This document shows, one piece after another, positions 36,670 to 47,882 of a stretch of DNA of 64,000 nt. Positions within the stretch are counted from its first letter, which is position 1, and the number at the start of each line of letters is the position of its first letter. Where the stretch lies: NCBI GenBank assembly GCA_947034885.2, contig OX344757.2, positions 6,200,001-6,264,000 of the forward strand. The letters are read 5' to 3'. The position numbers and the translations under genes are program-made. This DNA comes from Thuidium tamariscinum. Taxonomy: Eukaryota; Streptophyta; Bryopsida; Hypnales; Thuidiaceae. The notes under the pieces are model-generated. The model was given only the letters and a program-made list of their open reading frames with translations, made no database searches and was not told the DNA's origin.

Positions 36670-36891
36670 CCCTTGAACGACGCCGCAGACGTTTGGCGTC
36701 CGTTGAATGACAATGAATCTTTCCTTCCAGGATAGAAATGCAACTTTTCATCCTTGGTATTGGGGGTGGAAAGGGAAGATCTTCTACAGTACTTTGACTT
36801 CCAATGCATATATTTGGCTTTTTCAAAGTAGGTGATGTTACACGGTATCAAAATGCATGGTTTTCACAGCCACCGGTCTGTCCTTCAAGGG
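36670..36891 (+). mobile_element. TTAA element, family C
   Basis: Flanked by TTAA at 36666-36669 and 36892-36895, with ends CCCTTGAACGACG and CCTTCAAGGG. 222 bases. It shares GGGGGTGGAAAGGGAAGATC and CTTTGACTTCCAA with 23949-24169 but keeps many more CpG sites. A second GGGTTAA follows at once. Confidence 0.75.
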
Positions 36892-36899
36892 TTAAGGGT

Positions 36900-38080
36900 T
36901 AAGGCCAAGGGCAACAGGCACTCTACTCCACTAAGTTACAGTAGTGGGCAATTCAAGGAACCTGCTTGTTATCTGGTCCAAGTCCAGAAATATCCCCCAC
37001 TGACACCGGCTGCTTGGAAAGGTGTTGTTGGACCCCAAGTGCTTGGCCTCCCCTATTTACGGAGTAATTAAATGAAGGGTCTGTAGCCTTCCCTTCCAGG
37101 GTCCGTCGTGCTTGCAGCTTGGGCCCTGGGCTCCCCGCCCTTCAGTTGGCCTCCTGCAGCCCAAACCCAGGCCACAACAAACAGTCCCCCTTGGAGTTCT
37201 GACTTCTGATGAGCAGCAGCCAAAGACGACGGATGGACGGAAGTGCAGGCTCTTACGGTTGGAAGCCCCCAAAACCGTTCAAATAAGGAATGCAGCAGAG
37301 TTGGAGGGAGGTTTTCCCTAAAACTGATATTTTCCTAGCATTAGCGAGTGAAAATCATGAATACTGAAGAAAAAAGAAATAAAATTCACAGACATTGTAT
37401 GTAATTTCTATGTTTTTCTGAAGTGATGGCTGCGTAGACCACTGAAAGTGTGCAGTAGATGCACCCAAAACTAAACCCTGCGAAAATCAGCACTCAGCCA
37501 ACCAGATTTTCTTGTGTGTCCTTCAATTGTGTGAGCAAATGACAATCGCACATGTGGCAAATACATTACCTGCACTGTAGGGACAAATTTGAGTGACTCT
37601 ACAGTCCACTGCAAGGTACATGGACGGGAATGGGTGTTTCTCCGCCCTTAATCTGAAGTCCTTTTCCACTTCTTCCTTGGTCAGTTGCTGGTTGGTCCGA
37701 CGGCCCGTCGGCCCATCCCCTAAAACCAGCTTTCCTGACCACATGCCCCCGGGCTCCATCATGGCACCTTTTGGCGCTGCGGCCAATCCCGCACCTTCCT
37801 TCCCATTATTCTGTCCCAGGGGTACTTATGACTGGTCGGACCTTTGTAACAACCCGGACTGACAGGGGGCATGGGGGCCAGCATGCTTGGGCCTTCCCTT
37901 CCCTTCCCTTGGGCCTTCCCTTCCTTTCCTTTTCCGGTCCCATGTCAGCACATGCAGACCCCCCTTCCCTGCCTCGCCGGCCAAATTGCCAAGTGCAAGG
38001 GATGCAGATGGACAGATGGACACCCGCCGAGATTGGTTTGTTGGGGTCACACATGAGATCATGTAAGGAATGACGGATAT
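36900..38080. other. GC-rich island
   Basis: The longest high-GC stretch in the window, with CCTTCCC runs near 37890-37935. It holds the candidate two-exon gene on the minus strand. Open frames on other strands and phases overlap here and are not supported by any motif. Confidence 0.6.
37386..37810 (-). CDS. Candidate two-exon host gene, unrecognised
   Basis: On the minus strand, exon 1 (37810-37570) is an open frame. It includes GDGPTGRRTNQQLTKEEVEK and, further on, KHPFPSMYLAVDCRVTQICP. It ends at a donor (GCAG then GTAATG). A 92-base intron ends in TTTTCGCAG at 37478, and exon 2 (37477-37386) continues in phase to a stop. The acceptor before exon 1 would be CTGGGACAG. I do not recognise the protein; an acidic/basic helical patch precedes a Cys-containing region. 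Two degenerate relatives lie at 35400-36306. The GC-rich setting and in-phase splice sites argue for a real gene or recent gene fragment; transcript evidence is lacking. Confidence 0.35.
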
Positions 38081-38466
38081 TTGCAACTGAATGGCAATCG
38101 AGCACCGTGGCAAGTTGCACCTGCACTCAACTCACAACAAAGCTCACAACACATTATTTGTGTCAAAAAAAGAAAAAGAAAAGAGAAAAAAAAGAAGCTC
38201 ACAACACATCTACCACCAATGGAAATTGTCTGTTTTTTTAAATTTTTTTATGGACAATTTTCATTGATTGTATGTGTATTTGAAATTCAAGAAAAAAACA
38301 AAACAAGACAACTCAGGACACACATCTAGACTTTCAACAAAATTTAGTAGAAGGATTGTGAACCCCTTATTGCCCCATGTTTGACCCTTGGTAAAAACAT
38401 TGGAATTTCTTATTTACCTCTCATTACAAAATCCCCACCCACCCATCCAAAATATATATATATATA

Positions 38467-38722
38467 AGGTAGGTACACCCAAAAGCGCCACTTATTCATA
38501 CTGAGCCTAGTTCCTACTATTAATTAGTTCAAATTTTTATGTAGTCTTGTTGGCAAGTGAAAGCATGTTTCAACGCACCAAAGAATGTAGGATTTGGATA
38601 CCGTATGCAAAAGTTATTCACAGTTAAAGTCTGTTTCTGAAAGCGCCATCTACAGTCTGTGAACATGACTGATTTCGGAAATGTATATGCACTGTAGATG
38701 GCGCTTTTGGGTGTACCTACCT
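38467..38722 (-). mobile_element. Mariner-type MITE, copy 2
   Basis: Flanked by TA (38465-38466, 38723-38724), with inverted ends AGGTAGGTACACCCAAAAGC and its complement. The TGTAGATGGCGCTTT motif occurs at the right end and again internally as its complement (GAAAGCGCCATCTACAG). It is inverted relative to copy 1 at 19516-19796. Confidence 0.85.
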
Positions 38723-38957
38723 TAAGCTATGAGAGGTGAAGGAGTATCAAATTTTATACAACACAAAATAGGGGGCAATTTTTACATTTATTTTTGGTTG
38801 AGGAAATAAGGGGGTCAATCCTTCTTTCAAGGCCGGTTGGTTGGTTGCATTGAAGTTATAGTCTTGTAATAAGGTAACTACATCTAAAATTGCATGAAGA
38901 AGCAATTCAATATGGTTCCCATTACCATATTTTTTTTGTTGAGTGTTGTTGTTAGTA

Positions 38958-39191
38958 CGGTTGCTAGTATGTGAGCATAAAAAGTATGAGCCTATGAGCT
39001 TAGAATTCTATACACCTATAGAATAAATGTCTATATTATAGACACCTCAATGGTTATAGTGTACTTATGTTCTAAACACCTATATTATAAGTATTTATGT
39101 TATAAACACCTTCAATGATTGTAGGATACTTACTTATACTCAGGCTCAAGGTTTTATAGGCTCACACTTCTATGCTTAGATACTAGCGCCG
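38958..39191 (+). mobile_element. GCTCAC-type MITE, copy 2
   Basis: Ends CGGTTGCTAGTATGTGAGCA and GGCTCACACTTCTATGC..TACTAGCGCCG are inverted over about 30 bases. Inside, ATAAACACC and TATTATA motifs repeat. Related copies lie at 22047, 48480, 62396 and 62754. No target duplication could be settled. Confidence 0.75.
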
Positions 39192-39358
39192 TTGTTGTTG
39201 TTGGTCTAAAGGCAAAGATTTTAGATTCTTTTAGATTGCATTATTTGGGATATGGTTCTAATAAAGTACGGATTTTTTAAGTTTAAAAAATAAATATTTC
39301 TAGAACCAACCATAGACTCTTATGATATTAGGAATACATTTTAGAACAACAATGACAA

Positions 39359-39602
39359 TGAAGCTATGGGAAGGTCACGAGTTATCAAAACACTCATAAA
39401 CTTCAGAGTGGCATTCAACTAAAAAAATCTACAACATATATAGGCTACTAATGTGGTATAGACATTGCCACATCAAATAATACTAATTATTAGAAAAAAA
39501 TCAAAATCAAAATCAAAATATGTATATATTAGTATTCAAATCAAGGCTGCACTCATTCCCAACATGGAGAATGACCTTGAAACAACCTTCTTGTAGCTTC
39601 AT
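39359..39602 (+). mobile_element. ACGTGGC-type MITE, copy 4
   Basis: Ends ATGAAGCTATGGGAAGGT and ACCTTCTTGTAGCTTCAT are inverted. The central pair is weakened to ATGTGGTATAGACATTGCCACATCA, i.e. the CpG sites have become TpG or CpA. The AATAATACTAATTATT tract follows as in the 61 kb copy. Confidence 0.6.
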
Positions 39603-40117
39603 TTTTCTTCTAGTCACTTGTAGTGGTAGGTTTTAGAGAGTAGTCAAAATTAGGTGTAGTTACCTAAACTGTGAATCTTACCTAATTACGTCATTGTATC
39701 ATTATATTATTAATGAACAATGGGAAGTTTCTTTGGTACCCTTATAAAGTGGGAGGCCCATGGTTGCAACTTACCAACCAACTTATGACCCTTTGCAAAT
39801 AAAAATAATTGCATTTCTACAAATTCAAAGAGGGATTGTTTCCATCTCTACATATGAATAGTTAAGAAAGGTTAACAATATCATGTGTCTACTATCCTAT
39901 TATTCACTTTAAAATCAAATTCTAAACTTACTACTCTTATGCTATTCATATGGCACAAATTTAGTAACACCACTACAATTATATTATATGTAGCATGTGA
40001 ATTTTACCCCTAAGATCTATGCACTAAAAAATTGAATGTACCTTAATAAACCTTGATTTAAACTTTTGATAAAAGCCATTTTGGATATTTGACTTAAACT
40101 AACAAAATGAAGCTTAA

Positions 40118-41024
40118 CTACTAAATGGTTTTCATCAAAATCCCTCAAAAATTGCCATATCTTATACAAGATTAAATTTTAGGGAAAAAAATACTTTTGG
40201 ACACATGTAAGTATAGAGACTAGTGGTACATAAGTTTGAGAAGATGTGGAATAAATTTCAAATTTTTTGATTATGTAGATTGCAAGATATATATAAATAT
40301 TTGAATTGACCAAAATCATCTTTTTGGCCTTGCAAAAAATAGGGTAGTTGTAATTCAAAAGCTCACATTTTTATGAAAAAATGTTCATTTTGTGGTGCTT
40401 TTTTGGATTCATTCTTCAAGAAAAGAAAGCTACATGCCTGAAAATTTTCAAATCATTTGAAATTGTTTAACATATAGAAAAAAAATAGTAAATAGAAAGA
40501 AGTAGTGAATAATTCAAAAAATACCAAAATGTTAAGGATTTATTTGTGGAATTAAAAAGTGTCAACCTAGTGCTTGTAAGTAAAAAATCTACAACTAATG
40601 CTTTTATTTATATTTTTCAAAAATAATGGAGATTGGATGAAATAAATAACTTCAAAGGCAATTGTAGAGTAGAAAGTCTATAATTGTTGCAAACTAGAAC
40701 TCTTTATAACTTTCATCTCATTAATCAAAATAGAATGATTCAAAGCTCTCTCTATAGACAGAAAAAGAGAAAAAATCAATTTCAATTTTTTATTTAAAAA
40801 AAAGTAATTTAAAAAAATTTCCCTATGTTGCTCACTAAGCAATGAAAATTACATGTTATGCAATAACTTTTTAACCATGAATTTAAGATTGTTGTACCTT
40901 AAAGATACTTTTTGGATGTATGTTGTGTGAAAATTTTAAAGAAAAAAAACAAAAACTCCATTTGTAATGACTTGCCTATAATTGCTATGCTAACGAAGAA
41001 AAATGTAGTTTAGGCATTTAGGGA
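40118..41024 (-). mobile_element. TTAA element, family A
   Basis: TTAA at 40114-40117, then CTACTAAATGG (a worn CCCCTAAATG). The right end GCATTTAGGGA meets TTAA at 41025-41028, after which CCTCTAAGCGACC begins what looks like another element end. 907 bases. The body parallels 15346-16273 (GTGTCCAAAAG-type and AAAAACTCCATTTGTAATGA blocks). Non-coding. Confidence 0.55.
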
Positions 41025-41029
41025 TTAAC

Positions 41030-41830
41030 CTCTAAGCGACCAAAGCCATTTTTTTGTAAACAATCACTCAACTGTGCCCCAACTATTGTGATTATTAAGA
41101 CTTTCAAAAAAACGTGTTTTCAAATGTAAGGTCTTATTGTAGACTTAATGAAAAAGAAGTAGTGTGAATTTTATGACATTTGACTATAGGAATTGAAAGA
41201 TATAAACATTTGAAGAGAAAGTGTGCATTTTTTACTATTGTGCCTAGTAGTTTGAGATGCCTTTGATTATTGATTGTGGCAAGTTTTTTCACTATGAATT
41301 TTGGATTAAAAAATTTAGCTTACTTAACATGGTGACTCGGTACTTCCCTATATCTTGTAATTCGTATATATGTGAATCAAAACATTTTATTTGTGGGGCT
41401 ATTTAGCTTCTATTTTACAATAAACATGCCCCTATTTTCTTAAACTTCTACTTTTCAACCATTTTCCTATCCCCTATGTTAATCAAAATTGACATTTGCA
41501 GCACTTAAAATATGATAGTATTGTAATTCAAAAATTTATTCAATGATTTATGGTTGTTTAGTACAACATGTATACTTTGCAACCTATAAAATCAATAAAT
41601 ATATAAACATTGTATATCAAACAATTCATGCAATGAATCACATATGTACAAGAAAGTAAAAATGATACAAATTGAAAAACCAAGGAGTAGTATTATATTA
41701 GCTAATCATTACATATACAATGCGTAGTTGAAATTCACATGCCAAATATCTGAGTTGGAGCAAACGAATAGATAACAATCCAAAAGGGTAGAGTTGTGGT
41801 TTATAAGGGTAGAGTTGGTGAAATTCATGT
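41030..41830. other. AT-rich stretch, nothing recognised
   Basis: A possible TTAA-type end starts at 41029. No second LTR for the adjoining retroelement could be found here. Confidence 0.4.
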
Positions 41831-41859
41831 ATCTTTTGTAGCACGTTCATCAAGTTTGT

Positions 41860-42000
41860 TGTAGGTTGTCATATACGTTCATTAATGTTGTATCCATGTC
41901 AATATACCAAGTATTCCAATTTGCCATGTTTACTCTAGGAATCAAGTATTTTTTCTACCTTATATTCTTCATAATTGTCTATTTCAATAATAGGTGATGG
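41860..42000 (-). other. Chromodomain remnant of the chromovirus
   Basis: The minus strand encodes E-Y-K-V-E-K-I-L-D-S, the standard opening of a retroelement chromodomain, followed by residues matching its Y-L-V-x-W-x-G-Y core. In living relatives this domain at the integrase tail steers insertion to marked chromatin. Confidence 0.65.
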
Positions 42001-42217
42001 AGATTATCTTCTTCTTGATAAATTTGACTCCTTCTACGGCTCAAGAAGAGGAATGTGAAAGACTAAATGTACTTTCATTGATGTTGAAAGCTCTAATAAA
42101 GAAAACAAGATTGATTTACTTGAACATAGATAATGGTCTTAGTTGCTGATAGTCTAGTTTGTCACATGGTCAAGTAGTTTTGAAGTTGCATTGAAGAAAT
42201 TAAACTTTTTGACCCAC

Positions 42218-43080
42218 TTAGAATGAAGGTGATTCTTTACATAATACATTTGCTGATGTTTTGTAATGATCTTTAGCTTCTTGTAAATGTATTTCCATTA
42301 TTTCTTGAAGCTTTGATAACTTTGAGATCAAATTTTTAGTTGTTGAGCTATTATTTTGAGAAACATTGAGTAGATCAAATTTTGGATGATATCTATAATT
42401 GGCAAAAAATTGTATTTGATGAGTAGAAGTATGTGTTGTATTGTTATACACAAATTCTGTCAAAGTCAAATGTGAGGTCCATTCATCTTGTTGATAGTTG
42501 ATAGTGCAACATAGATATTGTTCCAATACTTGATTTATGCATTTAGTTTGTCCCTCTATGTGGGTGGAAAACAAAAAAAACTTGATATCTACCTTTAAGG
42601 TTTTGAAGAGAGACTTCTAAAATTTGGAGATGAATTGCAGTCCTCAATTAGATACAATATCATTTGTTAACCTATGATATTGATAAATAGTATAAGAAAG
42701 ACATTGGTTGTCTTTTCGCTAATGATTGTTTTGTTGTACACAAAAAAATGTACCATCTTTATAAGTCAATGCACTACTGTATATATAGAGTTTAAAGACT
42801 TTGATGGAAGTAAATCTATTATGAAATCCATAGATGTAGAAGACCATGACTGCTTCAGAATAGGTAGTGGTTGTAGAAATCTATGCAGTTGATGTCGTGG
42901 ATTTTTGAATCTCAAACATGTGTCACAAGAAAGTACAAAGTTTTTAATAGCCTTCCACATTTGAAACTACCTAAAATCTTGTAACACTAGTTTTAATGTT
43001 TTATTGAATCCAAAGTGTTCAATGGTAGGAAAGTCGCATTGAATTAAGAGAATTTAAAGATGTATAGGACCATGTAGAAT
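42218..43080 (-). other. Integrase remnant of the chromovirus
   Basis: The zinc-binding part ends at a C-D-T-C motif near 42927. The core follows, with TSMDFIIDLL-type and TEFVYNNTTHTS-type segments that are characteristic of Ty3/gypsy integrases. It is fossil and decayed. Confidence 0.75.
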
Positions 43081-43899
43081 ATATAGGCGTTCTTCAAAGT
43101 GCAAAAAAATGTTCTTTAATTTGAATATATAATCTTTATCATGATATTGACACTTGATATAAAAAACAAAAGGATTTGAAGTCAATACTATATGAAATTT
43201 GTTAAAAAATGAAGAATCAACTCTCCTTACTATAATTGTCATACAAAGTTGGAATTGCTTAAGTTTTAGCAAAGTTGTTTGTTGTTAATTATATAATGCT
43301 TCTCCTTTGTTTGGTACTAAATGTGATTTTCCAAATAAGGTATTTCATAATCCTTATTGTTTTCTAGGACAATATGTGATGATGAACTTGAAGCAAGATA
43401 ATGTCATGTTCCAACGAGCTTGACGTTGATTCAAAACCGGAGCAAATATAAAATATTCAAGATTTTGTAATTTGTATATACAATCACCTAATGTGATGCA
43501 CCTTCAAGTAAGTGGCACCATTCTTGAAATAAGTCTACAATAGCAAGGAGCTCCTTGTCATAAATCTCGTAATTAATTTCAGCAATTGAAAATTTTCTTG
43601 AATAAAATGTGACAAGATGAAGTTTGCCTTCTTCTCCCATTTGTGAAAGAATTGCTACTAATGCAAAATCTCAAGCACCTATTTTTATATAGAATGATTT
43701 AGGAAAGTTTAGATGAGTCAAATTAGAACTGTTGCAAAAACTAATTTCAAATGTTAAAAGGCTTTCTCAACTTCACGTCCCCAATTTAGTTTGTCTTTGC
43801 ATGTTAATTGAATTAGTAGAGCTACCACTGGGAAGAGTTTAAAATGAAGATTGGATAGAAGTTGGTAAATCCAAGAAAACATAGAACATCTCGTAGTGT

Positions 43900-44920
43900 T
43901 TGAGGATTTGACTAGTCCATGATAGCTAGAATCTTCTTTGAGTTCATTAATGATCTTTTATTGAAGATAATGTATTTGAAAAATTGTACTTGTGATTAAT
44001 GAAATATGCATTTTTTAATTTGGCATATAAATCAACATCTTGTAGCTTTTGTAATACCATTTTTATGTGTTCTTCGTGTTCTTCAATATTCTTGGAATAA
44101 ATCAAGATGTCATTAAGATAACATACGATAAACTGATCCAAAAACTAATAGAAGATATCATTTATCAAATGCTAAAAAATAAGTGGTGCATTTGTAAGTC
44201 CAAATGGTAAAATGTTGTATTCAAAATGTCCATATTGTGTTCAAAATGTTGTCTTCCATTCGTCCTTTTTTTTATACAAACCAAATTATATGTTTTGCAA
44301 AGGTCAGTCTTGGTATAGATCTTGGCTTGGCCCAATCAATTAAGAAGTCCAAATATCAATTTTAAAAGATATAGATTCTTTACTATTATTTTGTTCAAAC
44401 TGCAAAAGTCAATGTACATCTATAAGAAAATAATTTTTTTCCTTCACAAAAGTATTGATGCTTTCGCTAAAGATTTTGAATGCCAAATAAAGTTATTTGC
44501 AAAGTTTTTATCAATATACTCTCTTAGTGCCAAGAGTAAATTTTGTAATAGATTGTAGATTGGACCAAATGGTAGCTAAGCTCCATCTAGAAGATTAATG
44601 GTACAATCATATGGTTGATGTTTTGATAATATATCAATATTTCTTCTTCTGAAATATGTCTTTAAATCCTTTATATTGAATTGGAATACTTGATGAAGTA
44701 TCATTGCTGTCTTAAATTGGAGTCATATATAGACAACATAGGAGTCGCCTTTTTTGTTACTTTCATAAAAACTCTAGCTAAAACAAGTATTAGTTTAGTA
44801 GCTGAAGGTTTTGGAGAACATTTTGCGACAAAGGTTTCGAGAGAAATTGATAAATTTTGTGACCTTGAATCTACAATAGGGTTATATTTTTTGAGCCAAG
44901 AAAGTCCTAAAACCATTGAA
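43900..44920 (-). other. Protease/reverse transcriptase remnants
   Basis: A GLSWLKKYNPIVD-type segment near 44910-44870 marks the end of protease. The palm segment with D-I-L-I-Y-S-K lies near 44115-44095, followed by the H-x-x-H-I-K-M-V-L-Q-K-L helix usual in Ty3/gypsy reverse transcriptases. Confidence 0.75.
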
Positions 44921-45341
44921 TTAGAAGATTTTTTTAATAATACTGAATATAATCGTACTTTTATGTCCCTAAAATGAAACTTCTAATGGTTTGGTTTCAT
45001 GAGTGACATCCCCAAAGGATAAAGCTTGATTGTCTATGGTTCTTACATGTACAAAATTTGATTGTTTAGTTAAATAAATTTTGTCATGTTTTCCAACTCC
45101 TCATTTAAAAAACAAGCTGAAACTTTGAAATTTAATAGAGCATCAATTTGCAATTTCTTATTAGGGCTTAAGCGTAGATGTATAGTAAAGCAATGAGAAG
45201 GTTGAAAAGTAAGTTGAGGACTTGAGTTCATATATAAGATAGAAGGCTCGAGCTACATAGTCCTTGTTGTGACTAAGTTTTTTCATTTTCTGATATATGT
45301 ACCACTCTTGTCTTCAAAGGATGTTGCTTGCGGTTTTTTTG

Positions 45342-45383
45342 ACAATTTGTAGTTTTGTGACTAGGGCCTCTACAATATAAACA
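45342..45383 (-). other. Gag zinc knuckle (CCHC)
   Basis: C-x2-C-x4-H-x4-C spacing is intact to the eye and is the nucleocapsid RNA-binding motif of retroelements. Confidence 0.8.
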
Positions 45384-45455
45384 TAAATCTTCATCAAAAC
45401 AATGTTGTTTTCTACTATGGTCAATGGTCCAAATTATACTACATTGATTTGCATG

Positions 45456-45617
45456 CACTAAAAGAAATTTGTGTTTGCTTCAACAAAATGTACTTGATGC
45501 GTTTGTTGAGGCAAATGCAAAATTTGTGTTTTTTTTGTTTTTCAACGCAGATTTAGTGTTTGTGTCAACAAATACATCAAATATATTTTGTTGAAGAAAA
45601 CACATATATTTTTAGGG
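45456..45617. mobile_element. CACTA-type MITE inserted in the chromovirus
   Basis: CACTAAAAGAAATTTGTG at left and CACATATATTTTTAGGG at right are inverted, with arms of about 75 bases that share TTCAACAAAAT and TTTGATG. The likely target is ATG/ATA (one mismatch). It sits just upstream, in the gag direction, of the zinc knuckle, so it arrived after the retroelement. Confidence 0.6.
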
Positions 45618-46677
45618 ATATCTTTTGGGTCTTCAAAAATTGTACTTGTCATTTGTATTGTCTTGGCTATTGATGCATGGTTTGCTTGTGATGTTAGTCT
45701 AGCCCAAGAGCATTGATCTCAACACCTCTAAAATAATTGATTGTTATACCTTACAACTTAATTTATTGTTTCATTCAATATTTAAAGATCAGGAAATGAT
45801 AGTAGCAAATCCTTTAGAAGTTCACATCATCCCTTAAGCCCCATTGGAATTGGCTTATAAGTTCTTCTCTCCAATTAATATAGCAAATAAGTTGTTGAAA
45901 GTTAAATGCATATAATGAAACTAAACGCAATCTTTGTTGTAATGAACAAATTTTAGTTGACGCCCAACGGTTCTTCTCATATTCTCAAAATGCCTTGGCA
46001 AAAACAATAAAAAATGTTTCAAATTTGCTTAGTATTGAAAATCATGTATCAAACCAAGATAAAGCTTGTTTCATGAACAAACTTCCAATCAAGCCCACTT
46101 GTCATTCATTTATTGAGAACCATTGAGGATGGAGGGTGATGATGAGTTGAACTTGATTTACAAACTCTTGAAATTTTAATTGGAAAATATCAAATTTCTC
46201 AAGAGACTAATTTTTGGCTCCTTTTTAGTTGGAATATTTAAATTTTAGCCTTGAGTAGGTAAACTTGTTCTTGAAGTTGACGTAGATTGTATGGGTTGAG
46301 ATGCCTCAATTATTCTTATTGTCACACCAAAGTCTTCAAGGACATTTGTCCTCATTGACAAGGAATCAATGACCTTCAAAACAAGATCTAATATAGACTC
46401 TATCGTACTAATGTCTTCACTTCCTGTCATCTTGATTTCTTCGGTAAAAACACACAAACGATTGTTTTGATAGACAAGAACCAATTTAGAGATGGATAAC
46501 TTACAATATCTAAGTATTAAAAGTTGTCTTCAAAAGGACGTTAGTCTATGTACATTCAAGAATCACTTTGCTGAGAAAAATAATACTAGTTTAGACTTTA
46601 GAAGAGGGTAGTTTGCAACCTTCCAAGTGTTTGGATATATTTAAGGATGGTAATCTACAACAAATCAAGAAAACTAA

Positions 46678-46689
46678 GCTCTAATATTA
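46678..46689 (-). other. Primer binding site, initiator tRNA-Met type
   Basis: The minus strand reads TAATATTAGAGC. Nine of twelve bases agree with TGGTATCAGAGC, the common plant initiator-tRNA-Met site. It lies ten bases inside the LTR, as expected. Confidence 0.5.
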
Positions 46690-46699
46690 ATTTTACCCT

Positions 46700-47136
46700 T
46701 GGTTTTGTCAATGACTAGTATAACAAATTGAAAACTCAACAGAAACTACGTTCGTTCATTAATAAGGCTAAAAACAAACTTCCAAAACAAAATTTGGAAA
46801 ACACTCTCTATAAACTGTAACAAATGTGTAAAAGACAAATCAAGATAAGACTACACAAGTTTATGATAACAAGACTTGATATTAAAGTCAATAAGTATAA
46901 GGCTGAAACTAAATTTAAGAACTAGGATCATAGACGGATGTGTTGTTAAGATTGATGACTACCTTAACTTTAATCCCTATATATACTACTATCTAAGAGA
47001 AGTAGAGGGTTCATCTAGAACTCTATAAAAGCTTCTAGAACACTATGAAAGTTTCGGAACACTACAAAAGCTTCTAAAACATACTTGGAAGCTATTGATA
47101 AATCTAGAAGGTTCTAAAATGTCTATAATGTTGTCA
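46700..47136 (-). repeat. LTR of the chromovirus (5' in element sense)
   Basis: On the minus strand it runs from TGACAACATTATAG to AAAACCA, about 437 bases, with TG..CA ends next to the primer site. A TATATATAGGG box lies near 46980. Upstream, at 47020-47115, are several TTCTAGAAG, GAACCTTCTAGA and TTCCGAAAC motifs. Confidence 0.55.
47020..47115 (-). promoter_or_regulatory. Heat-shock-element-like cluster in LTR
   Basis: At least four blocks resembling alternating nGAAn/nTTCn pentamers occur (for example GTTCTAGAAGCTTTTAT on the minus strand). They sit upstream of the TATA-like box at about 46980. Heat-responsive plant LTRs use such sites; function here is inferred from pattern only. Confidence 0.4.
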
Positions 47137-47139
47137 TAA

Positions 47140-47880
47140 AGTGGGTTAATAAAGTGAGAATATAGATAATTAATTTAGAGACAATTTTAAAGATGAAAGG
47201 AAGACAAATGCAACGAAAATATTATAGTATGAAAATTTCATAGTATGTTGAACATTCTATACATAATGAAATATTTGTTCATTACAATAAGGAATACATA
47301 TTGAAATATGAATTTAATAATTTGCTTCTTGAATTTGGAGATTTCCTAAATAATATATCAACACTACCTAGATACTTCATATCATGCTAATATTTGTCAA
47401 GTTACTTACTCACTTGCACATCTTGATGATTTCTCGTAGCAATAAGGATTTTTTTTAATTTCATCCGAGCTAAAGGTAGGAGCATGGATGAACATATCAA
47501 TCTCATAATTGAATTTTGAAAAGTAACAAAAGATGTGATAAAGATGTTTGTAGTTTATCTACATGCCATGCTTTTCAATGGAGATCATATTTATACTTCA
47601 ATATTGGGGACAAGTGTAAGATGAAAAATTCGAAAGTGTAATGTTAAAACCTTTTGGTTAGGTTCAATCCCAAACAAAAGTATAATAATAGTATCAAGCA
47701 TAAGGTAAAGAAGGAAATTCATTCCAATAATACTTGCAATAACATTCTTTACACTTTTTCACTAATTGCAGTGATTTTCAGTGGGTGCCTTATTATTCTG
47801 ATAAACTTGTTTGCCATTCCCAGTAGAAGGGATTCTTTTGGTACGTGTTAATCAAGGATGAATTCACAAAATAGGCTCAA
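47140..47880. other. AT-rich stretch, nothing recognised
   Basis: Short frames only, including one of 65 codons at 47654-47851 with a hydrophobic middle but no other support. Confidence 0.4.
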
Positions 47881-47882
47881 AT

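Larger units (their letters stand above)
41830..47136 (-). mobile_element. Ty3/gypsy chromovirus, fossil
   Basis: Reading leftward on the minus strand, the parts come in Ty3/gypsy order. They are one LTR (47136-46700), a primer site, a gag region with a CCHC zinc knuckle (about 45383-45342), protease and reverse transcriptase stretches (about 44920-43900), RNase H, an integrase with its zinc-binding and core regions (about 43080-42220), and a C-terminal chromodomain (about 42000-41860). The order RT, RNase H, integrase and the chromodomain place it in the chromovirus branch. It is clearly broken, with many interruptions, and has only one recognisable LTR. A CACTA-type MITE is inserted in gag. 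It is old. Confidence 0.85.

Noticed and set aside
41030-41830. Second LTR of the chromovirus
   Set aside because: I compared this stretch with the LTR at 46700-47136 and found no shared blocks. The far end is missing or too worn.
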